NCBI RefSeq assembly: GCF_030247195.1
Contig: NC_080672.1
Location: 387,021,037-387,085,036 of the forward strand
Direction: 5' to 3'
DNA: 64,000 nt
Origin: Topomyia yanbarensis
Taxonomy: Eukaryota; Arthropoda; Insecta; Diptera; Culicidae
A program made the position numbers and the translations under genes. Of the stretch, positions 56,901 to 64,000 are shown in pieces. The notes below the pieces were generated by a model. It made no database searches. It was given only the letters and a program-made list of their open reading frames with translations, and was not told where the DNA came from. Position 1 is the stretch's first letter, and every line of letters begins with the position of its first letter.

Positions 56901-57592
56901 ATCCACATTCTCAGCATAAAGAAATTTCTCCAAGTATCAGGTTAATAAATTCTATTTCACTTCACTCGGTTGTATAGGTCTGGCTCAGGCAGAAGTAGAA
57001 ATTAGACTGAAGACCAGGTATTGTTATTTTATCTCAGAGGAATATTTATTAAAATGAATGGCATAAAACTTTGCTTTCTGAAACTGTGTTAGCATCGATA
57101 TTCGTAACGGTTGGCATTGCAAGCATTAGGAGCGGTTGTTTAAATTTATCTTTAGTAATCGCAATTTTGGATATTTACTTTTATTTTTTTTCCATTTTCT
57201 CAAATAAAATTAATTTCCGGTTAAAAAACAGTGTTATGCTTAAAGCTGATGACACCGCTACGTCATCAATATTTGGTTTAATTTTGACACACGCAGACAC
57301 AATAGTCAACATAGCAAGATGATTGAGGAAATTACTACTTTCCATCCATATCAAAAAATATCCCACGCCGCTTTGCGCCGCCGCCGCCGCCGATGATTTT
57401 AGCAAACGGCGTCACGCCGATACGCCGCCGCCGCCGGCCCAAATCACACCTACGCCGCCGACAACGACATTTTTCATCGGCGCACACCTCTAATACAGAC
57501 CTCGACGAAGTGAGTCGAATGGTATCAGAGATTCGGCCATGCAGGCCTCGGTACAATTTTTGTACTATTCTTACCTTCATTTGTATAGTTGA

Positions 57593-57727
57593 CGACAAAG
57601 CTCTACTTCAACCCAACACCGCGATTGTTGACTTTAAATTTTGCTCAATACCGCCGAGTTTTTATGAAGTGGAATATCTGAAGGTGAAAATGGAGGTTAT
57701 GCTTACGAAAGTCGCCTATTTTTAATA
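57593..57727 (+). pseudogene. Non-LTR gag-like relic, left piece
   Basis: A frame reading ALLQPNTAIVDFKFCSIPPS then FYEVEYLKVKMEV runs into a TA where a 3.06-kb element inserted. The gag-like sequence continues at 60788. Assignment rests mainly on the right piece. Confidence 0.4.
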
Positions 57728-58197
57728 GGGTGAGTGAGCCAGTTATGGCACTAGTTGCAACCCTAAACCAGCACATACTATAATTTCCCTAAACCTGTAT
57801 ATAATAACAAAATAATGGTTCAAACTCTATTGACATGGGCTTTAAAATACCAGGATTTACATCTCTACTTAATTGGTGGACAAAATAGGCCACTAGGTCA
57901 CATTGACTGCTTCAGACTACGAACGATTTCATGTACAACAACACATTTTCCGATATAATGAGTTCATATCTTTTGCATGTTCTATTGTGTAATTAATTAC
58001 ATTGTTTTATCTTTGTTAATCTGTACTTTACTTTTTCCTTTGTATGTCTTCTCTCTTTTGTTTGCTTTCTTCTATTTTAATCTTTTTTCCCATTTTCAAA
58101 TTTTGGCGTCGAGCGGCTCGCATTTTCCTAGCTACATAGTGCTGTTTTATTTTTTTTTTCTTTAAAGCGTATTTCATCCAGTTGCTCCTTAGGGACG

Positions 58198-59298
58198 TAA
58201 GGTTCGCAGTACCGACCCTTTTTGGCGAGAACCGATACTACGGTACTGAAAGTACCGGTATTCGAAAAAAGCTTCAATGTGAAATTGAGTGCTCAAACTG
58301 ATGACCTTATTCTCAGATGCTTGATTTGTGCTGATCAAAAAACATGTTTATTGTTTTTAATTGCTTCGGAATGGCATGACTCATTACAGCAGAAGATATT
58401 TTTCGTATGCGGCTCCTTCTTTTATTTCGAAATCTAGGCCACTTTGAAAGCAATAACTGCTAAGCGGTGCGACTTTCGTCGACTTCAACAGATGGTAAAT
58501 GTAAGAAACCCTATTAACAACAGTAAATCAAAGCGAGAACGGCAGTAAATCCGGGCAGATCGCTTGCATTTCCCCTTTGCTTTTCTGTAAATTGGCTTCG
58601 ACCTTTATGTCGTTTGCCTACTATTCTCTAATGCATACCAAGTCTCCTTGCTTTGCTTTAAACTATGAAGTTTTGCTGAATTTTCCGATCACCAATAATT
58701 ACAAATCGCCCCATTTGAAGCAGATCACCAAGTCTAAAACTAAGGACTACTAAATCGTTGTTCCTTCCTTTATAGATAAAGGTTTAAGAACAAACCAAAT
58801 ATGTACAGATATGCCATAGACCATAGTCTTATTAAGCGCCGCCCAGTGAATAATGGAAACCAATCAGAATGGCGGTAATAAAAAAATCATAGCAAATTTT
58901 TACGTCTCTTACGCTAGATGTGCATATTTAGAAATTTAGTACAGGATCGTTAAAATTTAATTTCGACAAAATAGTGGAGGAATTTAAACATACCGTCAGT
59001 ACAACGGGAGCTAGTAATGTTTAACTTCTAGAATTATTATGATGAAGGCCCCACCTCATTCTCTGACAAAGGTGTTAGCTCAAGGATTTATCTAAAAGGT
59101 AATTAATATAATTAAAAGTCATCTTGCAGACCGATATTTTGAAACAGATCCCCTGGAGAGTCCATATATTTTTCATAAAAAAATTGCATGGTACCGAAAA
59201 TACCAGTAGTGGTTTTGGTTCAGTAACGGTATTACGGTACCAAGAATAGGTCGATATTCCCGGGATTTTCGGTACCGGTATTACCGGTACCACAACCA
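58198..59298. mobile_element. hAT-like element with GGTACCGGTA-rich ends
   Basis: The termini TAAGGTTCGCAGTACCGA and (inverted) TGGTTGTGGTACCGG are imperfect inverted repeats. They are flanked by an 8-bp direct repeat TAGGGACG (58190-58197, 59299-59306). Subterminal ACCGGTA/TACCGGT words are repeated at both ends. No transposase was recognised in the 1.1 kb. It lies within the pogo-type element. Confidence 0.6.
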
Positions 59299-59311
59299 TA
59301 GGGACGATTCA

Positions 59312-59552
59312 TAAATTACGTATCACTTTCAGGGGGAGGGGTACGACAAAATGTTACATGTTGTGAAATGTGGGGGAGCGAGAATAAACTAGAAAGTTAC
59401 AAAAGACGATTTCACTGAAGAAGTATCTTTTAAGGTATTTGTTACGTACTATTTGAGGGGGGAGGGAGATGAAGAAAATTTTGAAATTGTGACATTTCAT
59501 TACATGTGGGAGGGGGAGTAAATTTTGGACAATTTTTGTGTAACGTAATTTA
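59312..59552. mobile_element. Small MITE, TAAATTACGTA ends, G-rich
   Basis: TAAATTACGTA at 59312-59322 is repeated inverted as AACGTAATTTA at 59542-59552. The interior has G-runs (GGGGGAGGGG, GTGGGGGAG, GGGGGGAGGGAG, GGGAGGGGGAG) on one strand, paired with ATGTTAC / GTAACG words. Non-coding. Confidence 0.5.
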
Positions 59553-59555
59553 GTT

Positions 59556-60142
59556 TTAGAACTGGGTGATTGAATTTTTTTTTCTTTTTTCTGCAACCTC
59601 TGAAAATCTGAAAAACTTTTGTACTTTAGAATTTTCTCGGAGGGCGTTCGGGCTATTATTCAGCGCATCTAGTGGCGAGATTTTTCCTAGTATATTTTCA
59701 GTTTGCTCGACAGCGTTGTGCTTTTCAGCAACGGTACATTTATCAGGCGATGTTGGTTCAGATGCAATGTTGACATGATTAGACCTGACCCGTTCAGTGG
59801 CAGCCATTTAAGCCAGAGTATGTAGGAAAAACCTCGGACATCGGACTGATGCGACAAATTTGTTGACTTTAAAGAGCAGGTCGTCCGGGAAACCGGAAAA
59901 TCCCTATCCAGCGCGTCAGTCAACCACTTAGTTACTTTCTACTTGTCTTCAACCGTTAGCACAGATCTTGGCCCATTTTTATTCTGTCAGTGGCTACTCA
60001 GTCGATACCGGACCGTAGAAACGGGAATGCCGTAGGTCTTGCATGCGGTATACCTCATTATACCATTGCATATTCGTTTCATGCCCATTTGTAACGCAGC
60101 TTCCGGGTACCGCACTGCTTTTATCTTGAAACTCTTCCCCAT
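59556..60142 (-). pseudogene. pogo-type transposase remnant (psq HTH)
   Basis: From a methionine at 60142 the frame gives FKIKAVRYPEAALQMGMKRI then CNGIMRYTACKTYGIPVSTVRYRLS, a clear Pipsqueak-type helix-turn-helix: Y-x-x-x-A-L, I-x-x-G, A-x-x-x-Y-G-I-P-x-S-T-V. After a frameshift come SVLTVEDK and KVTKWLTDALDRDFPVSR, matching the CENP-B-like second DNA-binding helix region (W-x-x-x-x-x-x-R-G-F-P). MAATERVRSNHVNI may be C-terminal. The DDE catalytic core is deleted. It is the former DNA-binding part of the enclosing TA-flanked transposon. Confidence 0.75.
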
Positions 60143-60789
60143 TTTTCTGTAAAAGTAAAATAAGGATCCATCGATGAAATAATACATTGTGATTTACAAT
60201 GGGATTTGATGCAAAACAGTTTCCACATCAAACAAATGTACTTCACAACTTAAGCACACAAATAAATGTTTACCAGTTTGATACCGCGCTATGGAGTGAA
60301 AATTTCAACGATCACTAGATCAAACGCCCAGAAACAACGAAAAAACAAAACGAGCAAACTAAGGCCAAATAAAGCAGACACTAAATTGATGCACCTGTTC
60401 TTCGCCTCATCAAATACCATATTAAAATATACGAAACATATAAAATAAAATATTTCATAGTAATATCTAAGCATTATACATCATATATACGTGTTTTCTG
60501 CATTGAGTGGTTGCATATTTCCGTTAAAATTAAGTGAAACAAAATGTATAGTTTTTAGCCCTACAGCTAAGAAAAGTGTTGAATTGTGAACGTTTGTATT
60601 TAAAATGAACTATGCATCGTTCAACATAAATGTTACAATGTGATCCTTTTGAAATCAATGTGAAACAAATTTATATACTAATGTTAATTTACGAAATACT
60701 CTGAATTGACTCCTATTTTGGTTAATGGCTAGTTGGATCTACTAGTGCGAACAACTGGTGCTAATGCCACAACTGGCTCACTCACCCTA

Positions 60790-61030
60790 CCACCATTTTC
60801 GCAATGCGGTATTGACATCATCCTATACGTTTCGTTTTACCGAAATGTTTAAAGCAAATGGTTGAAATTGACAACGTTGGGATTAAGATTCCTATGTATA
60901 TAGAAAAGAACTATATAGAGGTAAGGCTACATGACCTATCACTGCTTACCCCTCCTGAGCTAATTGCAAAATACATGTTCTATTGCGGAGAAGTAGAATC
61001 AAAATGCACTGGACACCCGAAAGTGTAAGA
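60790..61030 (+). pseudogene. Non-LTR gag-like relic, right piece
   Basis: After the pogo element ends, the frame gives KQMVEIDNVGIKIPMYIEKN, then YIEVRLHDLSLLTPPELIAK and YMFYCGEVESK. This resembles the RNA-binding region of LOA/Jockey-type ORF1 proteins, upstream of the F-F-P-x-x-x-N-G-V-R-V-V-R-M-R block seen in the other gag relic near 38.8 kb. It is broken by a stop near 61030. Confidence 0.55.
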
Positions 61031-61423
61031 ATCAGGGAAGGACATCTGATCGCGGGTGCCAAGCCAGCTTTAACAATAATAACCTAGACGGCAAGGCAAG
61101 AGAGAATTAAATGCCCTCCGAGACGCAGTAGGCGCGACAATATTTCTTCGCCGATAATCACTAGTATTTGTTTTTATTTATATATTTTACGTATTGTACA
61201 TGTACATATCAGAAAACCACCCTAGTAACAATTGGGGTTTTATGATAGTTTTATAGTAACTCATAAAACTGAGATTGCACTTGTAGCATGCTATAAAACT
61301 TCAATTGTTACTTGGGCATGGCTCCGTTGTGTCAAATAAGCGAATAAAATCACAGCTTTTGTATAGTTTTAAGGGAGCCCAAATGGAACCAAAAATTGTG
61401 CTTTTATGTCATGTTACCAACCC
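61031..61423. other. No gene seen
   Basis: AT-rich DNA with imperfect inverted words around ATAAAACT. Between a gag relic and a foldback element. Confidence 0.35.
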
Positions 61424-61427
61424 TTAA

Positions 61428-62103
61428 GGGGAGGTAAAGGTTTCAGCGTGAAATAAAAACACTTTTTTGCATTTTTTGGGGATTTTGCGTAAAGCAAATT
61501 TATCAAAACTTTTGTACATTATAGTGTATCATTTCAACAACATTCTGTATTTTTTTGACTGTGACGAAGATTTTTGTAGAACGGGATTTGCGGTGTTCAA
61601 AAACTACTTAACCGATTTCTTTCAAACTGTGCATACACATTCTATGTTAAAAATACCAAACCTACCTGCGTTGAGTTTTAAGATGATGTTTTATTTAAGG
61701 GTTTGGGATTATAAAAAGGCGGCATTTTTCGTGAAAAATAGTAAGTTTTATTTAAAATGCGTACAAAAAAACCCCTTAATTGAAAATTTATCTCAAAAAC
61801 TCATCGTAAGGGTTAGGAATTTTTACATAAAAATTTGCATGCAAAGTTTGAAAGAAATCGGTTAAGTAGTTTTGGAATAGCAGGTAACACCGCAAAAAAA
61901 GTTTTTCCAGAGACGTTCTACAAAAAGTTTCGTCACCGAGTCGTTTGTCGATATTTTTGCATAGAAAAATTACAGCATGTTATTGAAATGATATAACATA
62001 ATGTACAAAAGTTTTGATCAATTCGCTTCACGCAAAGTTCTAAAAAATTCGCAAAAAAGTGTTTTTTTTTCACGCTGAATCCTTTTCCACCATCCCTCCC
62101 TTC
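61428..62103. mobile_element. Foldback MITE with TTAA TSD
   Basis: The 676-bp element is flanked by TTAA at 61424-61427 and 62104-62107. Its ends share GGGAGG and AAAGGNTTCAGCGTG inverted. The arms run about 200-300 bp inward, with matching blocks ATCAAAACTTTTGTACATTA and CTACTTAACCGATTTCTTTC on both sides. TTAA targeting is typical of piggyBac-type mobilisation, although the CCC terminus is not seen. The plus-strand frame at 61467-61865 is a by-product. Confidence 0.7.
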
Positions 62104-62107
62104 TTAA

Positions 62108-63202
62108 TATTTATAAGTCCGGGTATTTTGAAGGTTCCTTTTTACAAGCAGTTTTTGAACTATTTAAACAAGTTTGACGTTGCAAACAATGTATAAGTAA
62201 GCAGATTTGAACGCACATTCTTTCGATTGGTAAAACAATTATAATTAGCCATGTTCAAAGTGGACAACAAAGTCACGCCTAAAAAGTTTTCAATACTCGA
62301 GACACTTAATAAATTGCAAAAAAGGTTATCTGTAGGGAAAGTACCACTTTTGAAAATGTTCTTGACGCCATGGGTCATTCGTTAGAAAATGTGAATGGAA
62401 GGTTAGTGCTAAAAGCACTAATGTGCCATTAGAGAGTGATGTTCGACCAGAGCGGCATGTGTGTGTGTGAAGATTCAGAAACAATTTGATTTCAAGTTGC
62501 AGAGATTAAGAATTTAAATAACTTCTAGGACATAGGACATTATATGACAAACAGTACTTTTTTGAAGACATCTTTTTGAGCAGTCTTCTATACCCTGAAA
62601 CCGTCAGAGAAATAAATACTGAAATAAATAATCATCCCTTCATACTGAAAAAAACACTATGTGACACACCAATCAGAAGCAACACTTTCCGAGTGGCTGC
62701 TGCCCTGACCGGTGAAGGGGGTGGACCATTTAGGTTCATTTGCACACAATAGTTTCGCAGTACCTAGTTCTGCAAGGTACGGGATTTGTTACTCCATGCA
62801 TAATTTGATCCGCCACATTGCCTTGCTGGCCCGAACTGACGACCGACGACACGATGCGATGCGATGTTGATGCACCACTTGCAGCCGTTATTTTTTTTTT
62901 TTTGCCCGGTGGTAACGTGATCTTATTTGCCCGATCACGCTCCGTTTTGCAAAGCTGTTGATTTTTTGCTGTCTATTTACAATGTGTGTACGCAGCTATT
63001 ATCGTTCAACTGCCAACTCCAAGGGTCGTTTGGTTGTGTTTCGGCAAGACTTCAATGTTTGCACTTTGTGGCCTCTTCAATCAACGCGGTAAGGCGGCGG
63101 TAATTTGAATGCCATGAATGCGCATTCCCTATATGCTTGCGCGCACTCGCGGCCTGTGGTTGTGTGTGGCCACTGAATCGAAGAAGATCAGCTGAGCTGA
63201 GA
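62108..63202. other. Repeat-poor region upstream of candidate exon
   Basis: No TE family is recognised. From about 62680 the composition becomes GC-richer, with CpG-containing stretches and a GATGCGATGCGATG run. It could be the promoter and 5' UTR of the candidate gene at 63203; a CTATATGC TATA-like word lies near 63130. Confidence 0.35.
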
Positions 63203-63298
63203 ATGCGTGTAGCAACAACGATGGAAAAAAGTGTTCATTTCACGGTACAGATACGCGCAATAGCGCCGATGCTTCTAGCACTTTTGCTGGCGTTGACT
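63203..63298 (+). CDS. Candidate first coding exon with signal peptide
   Basis: From the ATG at 63203 a 32-codon frame ends at ACT followed by a consensus donor GTAAGT at 63299 (phase 0). A second in-frame ATG at 63221 is a good alternative start (context ACGATGG). The protein ends in a strong hydrophobic core, IAPMLLALLLALT, typical of a signal peptide or membrane anchor; the basic part precedes it (MEKSVHFTVQIRAIA). The frame is also open upstream to an ATG at 63137. Downstream exons are not identified. Without an identified downstream partner or homology it remains a candidate. Confidence 0.4.
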
Positions 63299-63443
63299 GT
63301 AAGTGCATTTAAGAGTGTTGATAGTATAATAGGCAAATTCTTGTACACGACTAGATTTTTAATTAGATATATTGCATTGAAGTGGCCCGCGGTTGTCTGT
63401 GGCTGTATTAGTTGGTGAAGGTAAACCGATTGTTTTGTGTTTA

Positions 63444-63610
63444 GGGGAGGAATTAATACACTGTCTTGATCCGGAATGTAGATTTTACCACAAACCATCG
63501 ATCAAATTACGATATAGTATAAATAATCTTGCACATGTTAAATCTTTCATAGTATGAAATTATATCCCAAAACACCTATTAAACAGTGTGCTACTTACCC
63601 AACTTTCCCC
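63444..63610. mobile_element. Possible small TA-flanked MITE
   Basis: A left end GGGGAGGAATTAATACACTG preceded by TA and a right end GTGTGCTACTTACCCAACTT then TCCCC followed by TA. The right end resembles the AAGTTGGG-CCCC termini of the 12.9- and 51.2-kb MITEs. The interior is only about 165 bp. The assignment is weak. Confidence 0.3.
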
Positions 63611-64000
63611 TATTCCCCTATTATTCATTTCAGATACTCTTTGTGGTGTTTGTTCCATTAGTTACTGGTTCGTGCCTTGTTTGAGCATTGATGTTTCGCC
63701 ACTGCGATGCGTTTGAGCAGTAAAATGTTATCATAAATAAAAACGTTTAGGTATGCTATGCTAGTTTCATGCTGCGAACGCGTGCTGTCTAATATGGGTC
63801 ATCGATTCGGTAGCTACCGCCGCCGGTTGATGGTAAAATTCATAACTTACATAGAGTACATTCATTTGCATTTGCACCGCGTATTATATATTCAGTTAGT
63901 TCAGTTTCATGGACTTTGTCCCCCAATGATCCGATTGAGATCTTTCAAATCCTCAAACATATTTGGCCACTGTTTGTTTGCTCTGGCTACACACATCGTG
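63611..64000. other. No gene seen at the window end
   Basis: Moderately AT-rich DNA without repeat or exon signals. It would be intronic if the exon at 63203-63298 is real. Confidence 0.35.

Larger units (their letters stand above)
54101..57492. mobile_element. hAT-type element, TAGAGGTGTGCGCCG ends, 3.4 kb
   Basis: Perfect 15-bp inverted ends TAGAGGTGTGCGCCG are flanked by a perfect 8-bp TSD ATACAGAC (54093-54100 and 57493-57500). CGCCGC-rich subterminal arrays lie inside both ends (54108-54240, 57366-57485). The GC-rich termini contrast with an AT-rich core. No hAT transposase is recognisable, so it is non-autonomous or decayed. The core includes a tRNA-like segment at 55803-56000 and a copy of the 24.5-kb hairpin element's end at 56035-56165. 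Confidence 0.9.
57728..60787. mobile_element. pogo-type TA-flanked transposon, 3.06 kb
   Basis: The inverted ends GGGTGAGTGAGCCAGTTATG (left) and, inverted, AGGGTGAGTGAGCCAGTTGTG (right) are flanked by TA at 57726-57727 and 60788-60789. Both continue into GCACTAGTTG / GCACCAGTTG words. A minus-strand pogo-type transposase N-terminus lies at 59556-60142, consistent with the TA target. Nested are a hAT-like element (58198-59298) and a MITE (59312-59552). Confidence 0.8.

Noticed and set aside
61467..61865. Plus-strand 132-codon ORF
   Set aside because: It lies wholly inside a palindromic TTAA-flanked MITE and shows no domain; the ORF spans both arms.

Overview
This window is eukaryotic, AT-rich and intron-scale, and it looks like culicine (Aedes-type) mosquito DNA. 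The main evidence is a nearly complete tRNA-derived SINE of the Feilai type near 42.9-43.05 kb. Diverged Feilai-like fragments, RTE (JAM1-like), R1-like and RNase H-bearing non-LTR retrotransposon relics, and many TA-, TAA-, TTAA- and 8-bp-TSD DNA elements agree with this. No operon, rRNA, functional tRNA or CRISPR is visible. Almost every long reading frame is a transposon relic or a microsatellite artefact.

Host-gene content is sparse. The best gene evidence is a 114-nt minus-strand first coding exon at 8090-8203. It encodes a signal peptide and ends at a consensus splice donor. A TATA box at 8626-8634 and a CRE at 8657-8664 lie upstream of it. A second, weaker candidate is a plus-strand signal-peptide exon at 63203-63298 ending in ACT/GTAAGT. 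An 85-codon exon-like frame at 47815-48070 is unidentified.

Layout. 1-5 kb: a foldback cut by a small hAT MITE, then a duplicated block and palindromes. 6-9.2 kb: the gene-bearing, GC-richer zone. 9.5-15.1 kb: foldback elements and long direct repeats. 15.2-22.9 kb: one non-LTR retrotransposon (endonuclease, RT, RNase H, zinc knuckle, 3' UTR). It is split by a 2.6-kb hAT-ended element carrying R1 debris and by a 2.7-kb element that itself carries a 0.9-kb TA-flanked element. 24.5-25 kb: a 0.5-kb hairpin. 27.5-30.4 kb: an RTE relic split by a 1.9-kb element packed with tandem CGTGAA/TTCACG repeats. 31.9-33.5 kb: a pogo relic. 36.1-40.9 kb: a 4.8-kb element with TAA TSDs holding a scrambled R1/gag mosaic. 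41.5-46.7 kb: Tc1/mariner relics, a degenerate AATAAAATG-type satellite with two SINEs, and copies of a repeat family with internal monomers and a (CATA)n block. 49.4-57.6 kb: two hAT elements, a TA element with a 245-bp (TA)n tract and a foldback, mostly nested in one repeat copy. 57.6-61.0 kb: a retrotransposon gag relic split by a 3.06-kb pogo-type element. 61.4-62.1 kb: a foldback with TTAA TSDs.

The most informative property is layered nesting with recoverable target-site duplications, which gives a relative insertion chronology. All family names come from motif recognition alone, with no database search.
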